Assembly: GCF_016755635.1 (NCBI RefSeq)
Contig: NZ_CP051500.1
Coordinates: 868,001-932,000, forward strand
From: Helicobacter pylori
GTDB lineage: Bacteria > Campylobacterota > Campylobacteria > Campylobacterales > Helicobacteraceae
Reading direction: 5' to 3'
Length of the DNA stretch: 64,000 nt
Position 1 is the stretch's first letter. Every line of letters starts with the position of its first letter. This document shows, in pieces, positions 16,353-25,033 of this stretch. The notes under the pieces are model-generated. The model was not told the origin of the DNA. It saw only the letters and a list, made by a program, of their open reading frames with translations, and did no database searches. Made by a program: the position numbers and the translations under genes.

Positions 16353-16481
16353 TTATGCCTTAAAGCCTTTTTGTGGATTTTCTAAGTTCGCGCAAGGGCT
16401 TTTATACATTTCATATTGTTTATTGGAGCAACCCATAAGAATAATGACTGCATAACAAATAGATACAAGTTTTAATACCAT
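16353..16481 (-). CDS. virB7: VirB7-type lipoprotein, 42 residues
   Basis: This small gene is easily missed. It encodes 42 residues with a lipoprotein signal and lipobox ILMGC (cysteine at residue 18), then a short hydrophilic part with a second cysteine at residue 30 (YKSPCANLE). Its ATG shares one base with the topA stop codon, and it ends one base before the virB8 start. Size, lipobox, spare cysteine (in Agrobacterium VirB7 this bonds VirB9) and position before virB8-virB9-virB10 all fit VirB7. It would anchor the core complex in the outer membrane. Confidence 0.82.
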   Translation of the reverse strand: MVLKLVSICYAVIILMGCSNKQYEMYKSPCANLENPQKGFKA

Positions 16482-16483
16482 CA

Positions 16484-18415
16484 ATTATCCTTTTTGGGCA
16501 TTTTTTTACTATGTTCTTCTATAAACTTCATGCATGCAAACTTGTCTTTTTTTGCCATATCAGAAGCTTTTATTTGAAGAGTTTTTTCTATAGTTTCTAC
16601 AAAATTAAGTTGTTTTTCAGTTGGAGGTATCATTTCTTTTTTTGTAGCAGAAACGTTGTTATTGCTATTATTTCTATATAAGTTAGAAATTTCTGTGCCT
16701 AATTTCTTTTGGATATTTTGCATTAAATCAAGATAAGCACTTTTACCATCTTTTATAATCATATCTAACATTTCTTCTAATTTTTTTGTAAAACTATCAT
16801 CCACTTTAGAAATAGCAATCCATTGTGTTTGGTTATCATTCAAAAAGAAATCAACAATGCTTTTACCAAGAGCTGTGGGCGTGATCTTCCTATTTTTGCT
16901 CTCTAATGTAATGTAGTTTTTGTTTTTTAAGATCTCAAATACACTTGTATAAGTGCTAGGTCTTCCTATGCCATAGGTTTCCATCATTGCGATAAAAGTG
17001 CTTTCAGTATAAGGGCTAGGAGCTTTAGCTTTTAGTTCTTTGATATTAAAATCTAAAATAGGCATTTGAGTTTTTAATTGCAAGCTAGAAAAATCAAGAT
17101 CGCTTTCAATCTCTTCTTCATCTTTCTTTTCTTCTTCTAAGTCTTTAATCGCTTTAAAGCCTTTAGATTTGAGTTTGCTAAAACTGCATTTAAAGCTGTG
17201 TGTTTTTACTTTAAAATTTAAAGTTGTGTTTTCGTAAATAGCGTTTTTACTTTGAGAGCAAATGGTGTTAAAAAAGATAAGCGTATAGACTTTTAAATCA
17301 TTAATATCTGTAATATTGTGTTTCTCGCACACTTTTTTAAGATCTTCATAGCAGTGAGGGTGTGTAATTCTTATAGCCTCATGCGCTTCAGCTTGTGAAT
17401 TTTTACCAGCCCTATATTCTCTGTATTCATACACGCTAGGATAAATATTTTCAAAAAACGCTTGATGCTCTTGCAAGTATTCTTTACTTAACGCTTCACT
17501 ATCGGTGCGAATATAAGTAATCAATCCAGCTTCAAAAAGTTTTTGGGCGTGTTCTTGGATTTGCTTAACGCCCATTTCTAAAATTCTAACCCCATCTTTT
17601 AAAAGATTAGAAGTGGTGAAAGGTTTAGGTGGAGATTTTTCTTTATCTTTTTGCTCTACTGCGTCTAAAAAAGCTAAGGGGTTAAGATTGTTTTTTAAGT
17701 CATTTAAAAAGTTTTGGGCTAATTCTTTGGTCTCAAACACTTTCCTTTTATTCTCTTCTACTAAAGTAATAGAGATTTGAGAACCTAACACATCAATAAT
17801 AGCTTCTATACTATAACTTAATTTCTCATCAATATTCTTTTGTTCAAAGGCTTGGATTTTTCTGTCTAATTCTACTAAAATGGAAAGAGCAGGCGTTTGA
17901 ACCCTACCAGCACTCACTTCAAAATTTTTAATGTTTTTGTGCAAATAAGGCGTTAAAGTAAAGCCTACAAATTGATCGCTTGCAATCCTACCTAGCCAAC
18001 TATAATATAGATTGAGATTGCTTTGAGAAAATAGCACAGCATTGTTCAAGCCTTTTTCTACACCGCTTTTTGTGATTTCATGAAACTCAGTGCGATAAAT
18101 TGTTTTAGCTATATTTTTGATTTTTTCATAAAATTTATAACCTATACCATAACCCTCTCTATCAGGGTCAGTAGCAATATAGACCACTTTATCTCTACAT
18201 TGATTTATCATATAGTTGATATGAGTGGATTTATCCTTTTTCTTATCCGTGCTTTTTTTGATTTCAAAAATAGGATTAAATTCTTTACTCACTTCAATAT
18301 TGACTAGCTCAACAAAATGCCCACCAGTCGCAAAAACAAATGAACTTCCTGTTAATTCTTTGATTTTAGCGATCTTATTGGGACTTTCTATGATAAATAC
18401 GCAGTTTTTATACAT
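16484..18415 (-). CDS. topA: ICE-encoded type IA DNA topoisomerase
   Basis: The 644-residue protein is a type IA topoisomerase; the stop codon follows at 16481-16483. The Toprim motif TDPDREG lies at 82-88, with the first glutamate in IIESPNKIAKI. The block VSAGRVQTPALSILVE lies at 168-182, and the active-site tyrosine is in LITYIRTDSEALS (Y301). It is shorter than the cellular enzyme and lacks the cysteine pairs of the C-terminal zinc ribbons. Conjugative elements often carry such topoisomerases (TraE-like) to relax DNA during transfer or replication. It overlaps virB4 by eight bases and virB7 by one. The catalytic residues are complete. Confidence 0.92.
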
Positions 18416-20906
18416 ATTGAATATTCTCGCTTTCTTTTTTCATTTTAGTTTTTAAATACTCTTCTTTATAAGTTTCTTGGTTTGTTTTTTTAAGATCATT
18501 GAGGATTTTTCTGTTACCAGCATTGCTATCAAGAATATAAAGTAGTTCTTGCAAATCTTTTTTTAAATCAATTTCAATAAAAGCTGAAGCGTTTGTAACG
18601 ATATTTTTTACTAGCACTTGTCTGGCTCTCATATCCGTGTTGTGTAAGAAATTGATTTCGCTATCGCTTAATGGAACGCCGCATTCTATTAGTTCATCAG
18701 TATCTTTTGTGGGGTAGATAATCACTTGAGAAAGGTTGCCTATCAAACTCTTTGCTTTATCAATACCTAATTCTTTGACTTGAGATATTTTTTGAAACGC
18801 CATGCAAAGTGTTCCATTGATTTTTCTAGCTTGAGCGAGTGCGTTAGCGATATAGGTAAACATTATAGGATGCATAATGCAGTCTTTAGTTTCATCAATG
18901 AATAGGAAAAAAGGTTTGTTGTGTTCCTTTGCTTCAAAAAACAATTTGTGGAACAAATACATAGCAATTAGCCCCATAAGTTTTTTATCATTAGCAAAAA
19001 CATCCATATTGATCACACTTAAAGGACTTTTAGAAAAGTCTAAACAATCTTGAAATTTTTTAAAATAGACTTTTTCCCCTTGTGATTTTAAAATCTCATT
19101 AAAATCTTGTTCGCTAGAGCCTAAATTTTTGGCAATTTCTAATAAGTTTATTTGATTTTTTTGTTCACCCATGTAATTATAAGTATCTCTAATAACCTTA
19201 TCTATAGACTGAGAAGCCTTATTATCTTGTTGGTTATTGCTATCAATATTGAGCATAAATTTAATCCAATTTGCTAGAAATTGCCTATTTTCTTCTGTAT
19301 CTTTTAAACTGAAAGGATTGATATAAAAACCACCATCTGTATTAGCAGTATTGTATTGACCTTCAAAAAAGTCAGTCATAATCTCTAAACCATTCATTCT
19401 GTCAAGAGCTACCACACTCATATCGTATTTAGTCAGTAAATTGGCGATTAAAAAACTAATAAAAGTGGATTTACCGCTTCCTGTGCTACCAATTATCATG
19501 GTATGACCTACAACATTGTCGTTTCTATCTCTACCTTGCTTAGCTTGAAAATTGAAAAAGTGTGCTGATCCATTTTGATTTTTAAACACGCTGATAGGAC
19601 AATCCCCCCAACTATTTTCTTTAAAGCCTTCTTGATATTTTTCAAACATAATCAAACTAGCAATATTTTGGCTAGTTTGAGGTCTTAGGCGTGAATTTAA
19701 AAAGTTTCTTTCAGGAAAAAATGAAAAAAATATAGGACGCATATTGATGCTTTCTAAAACCGCTGAAAAGCCTTCTTTTTTCAAAGTGTTATATACAATA
19801 ATTGATTTTTTATCTAATTCTTTTTTAGAATTAGCAAAAACCATGATTGATAAACTAACTTTTTGTATTTGCGCTCTGTCAGTAGAAACCATTTGCTCTA
19901 AATATTCTATATTTTGATAGCTAATATCTTTAGAGCGTTTTTTACGCTCTCTAATAAAAAACAAAGCTCTTTCTTTATCCATAGCTTCTATGGTAAGCAA
20001 AATGTCTAAGTTAAACTTTTCACACAAAAGATTAGATAAAGCCAAAGAAGTGATATTATCCACATCATAAGCTTTCACAGCAATAAAACGCTTAAAAGTC
20101 TCTATTCCGTTATAGTCATGTATAAAGTGGTCTTTTTTAAAATATAAATGAGATTGGATATTCCCATCGCTCAATCGTCCTTGTTTGTATTTAAAATCAC
20201 AATAATGACCATTACAATATTCAGCGTATAAATTCAATAGATCGTCTGAACTTAAAAATTTAGGCTCAAAGTCTGTTAGTATGGAACTCATCTTATTTAA
20301 AATCTCAGCTAAAAGAGTTGCTTTATCTTGCAATTCTTTATTTTCTAGCACATTCTTTTTTATTTTATAAGCTTCCTGTTTTTGTGCTTCTGAGTTTTTA
20401 AGATTATCTTTTAAAGGTTTCTCTTCATCATTATTTACATACTTATCAGTAGTCATTTTTGCTTTCCACTTTTCTAAAAGCCCTTTTATATTGACGCTTT
20501 TTGTTTCAATAATTAAATAGTAAGTCGTGATATAAAATTCTTTATTTTTTTCATAAGCATTAACAATTTTTTTAGCATATTTACTCACGCCATCTTTGTT
20601 GTAAATAGTTTGAGTTTTTATATCTCTTCGTTTAGCAACAATTCTTAGCGTAACACCATCTATCAATTCATTTAAAGCTTGTGTTCTGTATAAAAATTGT
20701 GTAGCCACCTCTTCTTTATCAAAATTTGAATAAGCTATTCCACATAAAGATATTGCTCCTACTAAGTTTCCTTTATGCGTTAACACAAACTTTTCATCAA
20801 ATTTTCCATTAATATTATTTTCTTGAACTAAAGAATATTGGCTAGGAATACAAGAACTTAAGAAATTGAAAATAAATTTTTTAAAACCCTCTAAACCAAG
20901 AAACAT
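18408..20906 (-). CDS. virB4: VirB4-type secretion ATPase
   Basis: The 832-residue protein is the largest ATPase of the channel. Walker A IIGSTGSGKSTF lies at about 470, with VVALDRMNG following as in the family; Walker B FFLFIDETKD is near 665, followed by ANALAQARKINGTLCMAFQK. The N-terminal 450 residues form the VirB4 assembly domain (RDIKTQTIYN, SDGNIQSHLYFKKDH, then a MVSTDRAQIQKVSLSIMVFA region). VirB4 powers pilin extraction and substrate transfer. The catalytic motifs look intact. It follows virB3 after 12 bases and overlaps topA. Confidence 0.94.
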   Translation of the reverse strand: MFLGLEGFKKFIFNFLSSCIPSQYSLVQENNINGKFDEKFVLTHKGNLVGAISLCGIAYSNFDKEEVATQFLYRTQALNELIDGVTLRIVAKRRDIKTQTIYNKDGVSKYAKKIVNAYEKNKEFYITTYYLIIETKSVNIKGLLEKWKAKMTTDKYVNNDEEKPLKDNLKNSEAQKQEAYKIKKNVLENKELQDKATLLAEILNKMSSILTDFEPKFLSSDDLLNLYAEYCNGHYCDFKYKQGRLSDGNIQSHLYFKKDHFIHDYNGIETFKRFIAVKAYDVDNITSLALSNLLCEKFNLDILLTIEAMDKERALFFIRERKKRSKDISYQNIEYLEQMVSTDRAQIQKVSLSIMVFANSKKELDKKSIIVYNTLKKEGFSAVLESINMRPIFFSFFPERNFLNSRLRPQTSQNIASLIMFEKYQEGFKENSWGDCPISVFKNQNGSAHFFNFQAKQGRDRNDNVVGHTMIIGSTGSGKSTFISFLIANLLTKYDMSVVALDRMNGLEIMTDFFEGQYNTANTDGGFYINPFSLKDTEENRQFLANWIKFMLNIDSNNQQDNKASQSIDKVIRDTYNYMGEQKNQINLLEIAKNLGSSEQDFNEILKSQGEKVYFKKFQDCLDFSKSPLSVINMDVFANDKKLMGLIAMYLFHKLFFEAKEHNKPFFLFIDETKDCIMHPIMFTYIANALAQARKINGTLCMAFQKISQVKELGIDKAKSLIGNLSQVIIYPTKDTDELIECGVPLSDSEINFLHNTDMRARQVLVKNIVTNASAFIEIDLKKDLQELLYILDSNAGNRKILNDLKKTNQETYKEEYLKTKMKKESENIQYV

Positions 20907-20918
20907 TTTTAAAACCCT

Positions 20919-21179
20919 TTAAGCATAATATTCTTTAGTGTCATTTTTTAGCATTAGGTTTGCCAAGATAATGTTTGTAATATCTTCATCAAAAAATTCT
21001 AATATGTAAAACATTGTTACCAATGCTACCAATAGCACCACGCCATACAATAAAGACCACACAAATAAGAAAGAAGCGCTCAAAAAAGAAATGATCCAAC
21101 TATTCATATTAAGCTTTAAAAACTTCTCTTTTTTAGATATTTCTCTAACATTGATGGTCTCTACATAATTTAAAATCAT
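20919..21179 (-). CDS. virB3: VirB3-type inner-membrane protein
   Basis: This 86-residue protein has a hydrophilic N-terminus and a broad hydrophobic region (about residues 27-62: SWIISFLSASFLFVWSLLYG continuing VVLLVALVTMFYIL) that probably forms two helices. It then has an acidic tail. Size and topology match VirB3, which works with VirB4 at the inner membrane. The gene lies between virB2 and virB4 in the canonical order, with no gap after virB2. The sequence itself is too short for a stronger call, so the assignment leans on the order. Confidence 0.78.
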   Translation of the reverse strand: MILNYVETINVREISKKEKFLKLNMNSWIISFLSASFLFVWSLLYGVVLLVALVTMFYILEFFDEDITNIILANLMLKNDTKEYYA

Positions 21180-21482
21180 TCACCCAACTCCAAATAATTT
21201 GGTAGCAATCGTTTGAGCGTTTGCAATAGCGATAGTGGCTAAAATTATTCCTATACATTTCCACGCAATTTCTCCTAACCTGTCTAGGTTTTTAACTACA
21301 TAAATACCCACACAAATCACAATAATTGCACCTATTGCTTTCATAAAAGGACCGCTAGTAAAATTGATGATTGTTTGCAATGCATTAGACTGCCACACAC
21401 CAGTGCCATTTGCCAACAATAAATTGGGCATAGCTAACAGCATAAAATACAAAGCTCTTTCTTTGAAATTTTTACATTTCAT
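21180..21482 (-). CDS. virB2: VirB2-type pilin
   Basis: The 100-residue protein has a signal peptide ending near LLLANGTG (cleavage after about residue 24). It has two further hydrophobic segments (about 47-65, FMKAIGAIIVICVGIYVV, and 76-92, IGIILATIAIANAQTIA), the pattern of processed VirB2 pilins. It would form the pilus or channel filler. The start overlaps the end of the primase-like gene by 11 bases. It directly precedes virB3 and virB4 in the usual order. Confidence 0.82.
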   Translation of the reverse strand: MKCKNFKERALYFMLLAMPNLLLANGTGVWQSNALQTIINFTSGPFMKAIGAIIVICVGIYVVKNLDRLGEIAWKCIGIILATIAIANAQTIATKLFGVG

Positions 21483-23382
21483 AATCTACTCCTTGAATTG
21501 GTTTTTCATTTTCTTTTGTGTTGTTTTGTGAGATTATTTGTTCTTTTATTAAGGCTAAGCACTCATTTTTAAGAGCTTCTAATTTTTCTTTCTTCTCACC
21601 ATCAAAAAACAAAGATTGTCTCTCTATTCTTTCTAAAAAGTTTTTTATCATTTCACTATTGATATGATCATTACCGATCAAATTGGCTAGTTTTAAGTCA
21701 TCGTTACAATCCTTAGAATATGGGATAAAAACATTAGGCATATTTTCTGTATGCTTATAAATGATTTCTTCACTAATCTGTGTATAGACTTGTCCATTTT
21801 TATCATTGTCATAAGCTAAAACAATATTTAAAGATAAATCAGGTTTATTCACAGGCTCAGGCTCTGTGGTTTGGATTTGCGTGTTCTGTGTAAATAAATT
21901 ACTCATTGCTTGTTGTTTTAAATGGGTTAAATCCATAATGCGCCCTTTTAAAATAATAGGCGTTGCATCATTAGGGCTTTTATAATACGCCCTTGATCTA
22001 TCCACAGAAACTTTTTTATCTATGTAGTCATAAATACCCAAAGCCTTAGCGCAAAGATTGTTAAAGGCACTAAAATCATCGTTGCAATTAAAATCTTGCC
22101 CTATAGTTTGCTGTGTGGGAATAATGATTCTAAATCTTTCAGCAATGTGTCTGTGCTTTTCTTTATTATGATTTCTTGATGGGATAATAAGCGTTTCTAG
22201 GCCATGTTTTTTAAAGAGACTTTTAGTTTCTTCTAGGCTAATATTAGGTTTATCTTTGTCATTATCTATATCAAAAATAAGCAAATTAGAAAAACCTTTG
22301 GTGTTATGGGTATTTCTATAATTATTTTTATAGATCGCGCTTGAATAATGGTAGTTTGTAATCACCTTAACTAATTCATCTAAACTTTTCACACTTTCAT
22401 TGACCCAATCTTTAGCTGGCATGAAATCTGTGCTACTAGGATATTTAGCCCTTGAAAAATGGATAGTTAAATTATCTCTAGTGATGCTAGTTTTATTTTC
22501 AATTCTTGTTTGAGTGCCTTTATACAATTCAAAACTCTGAACCTTTTTAAGATAGTCAGCGTATTCTTTGCTTTTAGATTGCTCAATATCGCTCAATAAT
22601 TTTTCTAAAAAAGCGTCTAATTTATTAGCATTAAATTGCCCATTACAGCTTAATAGAATGCTTTCATAAGCATTGAGCTTTCTTAGTTGCAAATAACTCA
22701 TGCTATCAATAATGCTTTCACTCAAAACAATATTTTTAACCGGCTTTAAATCCTTAGGGGTCAGCATTTCTATACCTTTTTCCCCCTTATTTAAAGCATT
22801 GATAGGTCTGCTTAATACTTGATTATTTAAGCTAGTCATAGGATTTTCCAAGCGTCTAGTGTAAGAAATGATCTTATTAGAATGGCTATTTTTAGAATAT
22901 AAGAAGTTAGGTACACACATGTTGTTATGCTTGTCTCTTTTTAAAGAGTGGTTATAGGCTAAAAAAAGATTACCCTTAAGCTTTCTTTTTTCTAACATTT
23001 TGGAATTAGTTAAATCATAAAGCTCAAATTGATTGAATTTATCAATAATTTTTTGTTGCTCTTTAGATTTATCCGCTTCTTTATTGGCTAGTCTAAGAGT
23101 ATTTTCTTTTATGGTGTTATCGTTTATGATTAAGCCTTGCGTAAAACCTATTAAATCTAAATTTCTGTTCTTACAAAAATTGATAATATTGCCACTATCA
23201 GCTTTATTGTCGCAGTTTAAATAAAACCATTGAAAATTAGCGTTTTGTCTTACAAGAAGCTTTTCATTGCCGCTACTATAAACTTTCCAAATTTTAGTGC
23301 TTTTTTGTGCGTTCAATCTATAACCATTTCTTTCTAAAAGGCTATCTAGTGGTAAGTGTATAGCGTTCTTTACATAAGCCAT
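21472..23382 (-). CDS. Toprim/primase-like protein with an AEP-like insertion
   Basis: I chose the ATG at 23382 (AAAGG seven bases before it) over an upstream TTG; it gives 636 residues. Three parts can be seen. The N-terminal 75 residues (VRQNANFQWFYLNCD, then SGNIINFCKN) resemble the DNA-binding head of Toprim/DUF3991 proteins. VLSESIIDSMSY (near 219-230, catalytic Glu) opens a Toprim fold. The matching DxD motif LAYDNDKNGQ and KDCNDDL come only near 522-563. The 270 residues between carry marks of an archaeo-eukaryotic primase core: FDIDND (about 370), SRNHNKEKHRH and RFRIIIP (402-422), and IDKKVSVDRSRAYY (454-467). A role in priming the transferred strand or replicating the circle is plausible. 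No name recognised. Confidence 0.7.
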   Translation of the reverse strand: MAYVKNAIHLPLDSLLERNGYRLNAQKSTKIWKVYSSGNEKLLVRQNANFQWFYLNCDNKADSGNIINFCKNRNLDLIGFTQGLIINDNTIKENTLRLANKEADKSKEQQKIIDKFNQFELYDLTNSKMLEKRKLKGNLFLAYNHSLKRDKHNNMCVPNFLYSKNSHSNKIISYTRRLENPMTSLNNQVLSRPINALNKGEKGIEMLTPKDLKPVKNIVLSESIIDSMSYLQLRKLNAYESILLSCNGQFNANKLDAFLEKLLSDIEQSKSKEYADYLKKVQSFELYKGTQTRIENKTSITRDNLTIHFSRAKYPSSTDFMPAKDWVNESVKSLDELVKVITNYHYSSAIYKNNYRNTHNTKGFSNLLIFDIDNDKDKPNISLEETKSLFKKHGLETLIIPSRNHNKEKHRHIAERFRIIIPTQQTIGQDFNCNDDFSAFNNLCAKALGIYDYIDKKVSVDRSRAYYKSPNDATPIILKGRIMDLTHLKQQAMSNLFTQNTQIQTTEPEPVNKPDLSLNIVLAYDNDKNGQVYTQISEEIIYKHTENMPNVFIPYSKDCNDDLKLANLIGNDHINSEMIKNFLERIERQSLFFDGEKKEKLEALKNECLALIKEQIISQNNTKENEKPIQGVDYEM

Positions 23383-23392
23383 AATCAAGCCT

Positions 23393-23653
23393 TTATGCGC
23401 ATACTCTTAAATCTTTAGATTTAACGCTCAATTTATTAAAAGCTCTTTGCAAATTTTTCAATACAATAGCTTTTTGATAAGGACATTTGTTACTAGGGAG
23501 TGTTTTTTTACTCAAGCTTTTATAATTAAGCGTAAAAATTGTCTGTGTGTCATTTAGAGGACTAAAACTAAAAAGTAAGTCGTTAAATTGTCTGAATTTA
23601 TTAAAAACGATCTCTTTAAGCTCGCAAATTTGGTTATTAACTCTATACTTCAC
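23393..23653 (-). CDS. Small hypothetical protein at the head of the transfer operon
   Basis: This 86-residue protein is basic (many Lys) with a few strand-like segments (YRVNNQICELKEIVFNKF at the start, TIFTLNYKSLSKKTL in the middle). There is no signal peptide or membrane segment. It ends 11 bases before the primase-like gene start and begins 35 bases after the winged-helix gene, so it is part of the operon. I do not recognise it. A nucleic-acid-binding role would fit its charge and neighbours but no motif shows it. Confidence 0.55.
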   Translation of the reverse strand: MKYRVNNQICELKEIVFNKFRQFNDLLFSFSPLNDTQTIFTLNYKSLSKKTLPSNKCPYQKAIVLKNLQRAFNKLSVKSKDLRVCA

Positions 23654-23687
23654 GCTTTTTAGCCTTTGTGTGTTCTTTTGTAAAAAG

Positions 23688-24158
23688 TTAATAATTCTTA
23701 AAAAAAAAAGGGGAAGGGAGAGTGTTTTTATTGAATTTACTCCCTTGAAACTCCTTATTTTTTGTGAAGTCTTTTAAATAGATATACACATAGCCTGGCT
23801 TATTTTTTACCGCTTCAATTAACCCTTGATCTTCCAAATCATTGATTGCATTTCTTAAAGACCTATCTACACACTGATGCACTTGCGTGTAATAGTGCCT
23901 ACTTAATGCAATTTTATTGCTTTTTGAACTTAGTGCAATCTCACAAAGCTCTCTGTAAAGCCTTCTAGCACCAACCCCACCAAATAAAGTGCTATAAAAC
24001 CTATCTTCAACAACTTTTCTAAAGATTTCTACATTAACATCTGGATAGTTTTGGAAATAAAATTGTTGTGTCTTTCTGGAAAATTTAACATTGTCTAAAA
24101 ACATTTCTTGGCACTCTCTAGAATTTAAGTGCAGTTTAGGGATTTTAAAAAACTTCAT
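23688..24158 (-). CDS. Winged-helix DNA-binding protein, first gene of the transfer operon
   Basis: The 156-residue protein ends in a clear winged-helix pattern: RHYYTQVHQCVDRSLRNAIN as recognition region (about 94-113), then DLEDQGLIEAVKNKPGYVYIYL as wing. The N-terminal half (MKFFKIPKLHLNSREC; YFQNYPDVNVEIFRKVVEDR) is not recognised. As first gene of the virB operon and nearest to the element's right end, it could regulate transfer or bind element DNA as a replication initiator-like factor. The last codons read through a run of ten T residues on this strand (23700-23709), so slippage would alter the tail PFFFKNY. Confidence 0.65.
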   Translation of the reverse strand: MKFFKIPKLHLNSRECQEMFLDNVKFSRKTQQFYFQNYPDVNVEIFRKVVEDRFYSTLFGGVGARRLYRELCEIALSSKSNKIALSRHYYTQVHQCVDRSLRNAINDLEDQGLIEAVKNKPGYVYIYLKDFTKNKEFQGSKFNKNTLPSPFFFKNY

Positions 24159-24310
24159 AAACTTCCTTTAAAAAGAAGCTTAGATAAGAGTTCTATAAAT
24201 AATTACATTCTCTTAAGAATATTATTTTTTATTCCTTGCATTTTCCATGCGTTTGTGGGGTAAATAAGATATAATCGCCTTTTTAAAAGTCATTTTTTAA
24301 AGGGGTTTGA
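24159..24310. other. Probable right junction of the ICE with the core chromosome
   Basis: Gene content switches from ICE genes (minus strand) to core genes (plus strand) across these 152 bases. The stretch ACATTCTCTTAAGAATATT (24204-24222) contains the inverted pair ATTCT/AGAAT and AAGAATA, one base from the AAGAATG motif I remember as the tfs4 insertion site. The promoter of the PAP2 gene follows (TATAAT at 24270-24275). The exact junction cannot be fixed without an empty site. Confidence 0.4.
24270..24275 (+). promoter_or_regulatory. -10 box of the PAP2 gene
   Basis: A perfect TATAAT lies 36 bases before the ATG at 24311, at the start of core sequence, so the gene keeps its own promoter despite the element next door. 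Confidence 0.55.
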
Positions 24311-24997
24311 ATGGTATTTGACAGAACGATAAGCGTGAGAGAGAAAAAAGCGGCTAAAACGCTTGGAATAGTGGGGGTGGTCTTTTTTATATTGTTTGGC
24401 ATCGTAATAAGCGGGGTGGCTTTTCAAAAAGAGTGGGTGCAACAATTGGATTTATTTTTTATAGACTTGATCCGCAACCCTGCCCCCATTCAAGGGAGCG
24501 CGTGGCTTTCTTTCGTGTTTTTTAGCACTTGGTTTGCACAAAGCAAGCTCACCACTCCTATAGCCTTACTCATTGGTTTGTGGTTTGGGTTTCAAAAACG
24601 CATCGCTTTGGGGGTGTGGTTTTTCTTTAGCATCTTATTAGGTGAATTCACCTTAAAATCCCTTAAGCTTTTAGTGGCGCGCCCACGGCCTGTAACCAAT
24701 GGCGAATTGGTTTTTGCGCATGGCTTTAGTTTCCCTAGCGGGCATGCTTTGGCTTCAGCACTTTTTTATGGCTCTTTGGCGTTGTTGTTATGCTATTCTA
24801 ACACAAACAATCGCATTAAAACGATTATTGCTGTGGTTTTGCTTTTTTGGATTTTTTTAATGTCGTATGATAGGGTTTATTTGGGGGTGCATTACCCTAG
24901 CGATGTTTTGGGAGGGTTTTTATTAGGGATTGCTTGGTCGTGCTGCTCTTTAGCGCTTTATTTAGGGTTTTTGAAACGCCCTTATAAAAACGCTTAA
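24311..24997 (+). CDS. PAP2-family membrane lipid phosphatase (HP0851 type)
   Basis: The 228-residue integral membrane protein carries the complete PAP2 phosphatase signature: KLLVARPRP at 119-127, PSGH at 142-145 and SYDRVYLGVHYPSDVLGG at 185-202. The catalytic histidines face the periplasm in this family, and about six hydrophobic segments are visible. H. pylori has three PAP2 proteins: LpxE, LpxF and a third. From memory the third is HupA, the main undecaprenyl-pyrophosphate and phosphatidylglycerol-phosphate phosphatase, and it corresponds to this position. The family is certain; the HupA equation is recall and should be treated as probable. A strong hairpin terminator overlaps the stop codon. 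Confidence 0.88.
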   Translation: MVFDRTISVREKKAAKTLGIVGVVFFILFGIVISGVAFQKEWVQQLDLFFIDLIRNPAPIQGSAWLSFVFFSTWFAQSKLTTPIALLIGLWFGFQKRIALGVWFFFSILLGEFTLKSLKLLVARPRPVTNGELVFAHGFSFPSGHALASALFYGSLALLLCYSNTNNRIKTIIAVVLLFWIFLMSYDRVYLGVHYPSDVLGGFLLGIAWSCCSLALYLGFLKRPYKNA

Positions 24998-25005
24998 AGC
25001 GTTTT
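24987..25005 (+). terminator. Rho-independent terminator of the PAP2 gene
   Basis: AAAACGCT-TAA-AGCGTTTT is a perfect 8-bp stem with a 3-base loop, followed by TT. The stop codon forms the loop. Because the stem is symmetric it may also help end minus-strand transcription of the convergent gene. Confidence 0.7.
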
Positions 25006-25033
25006 TTAAAACCTCGTTTTTTAAAAAGAAAGT

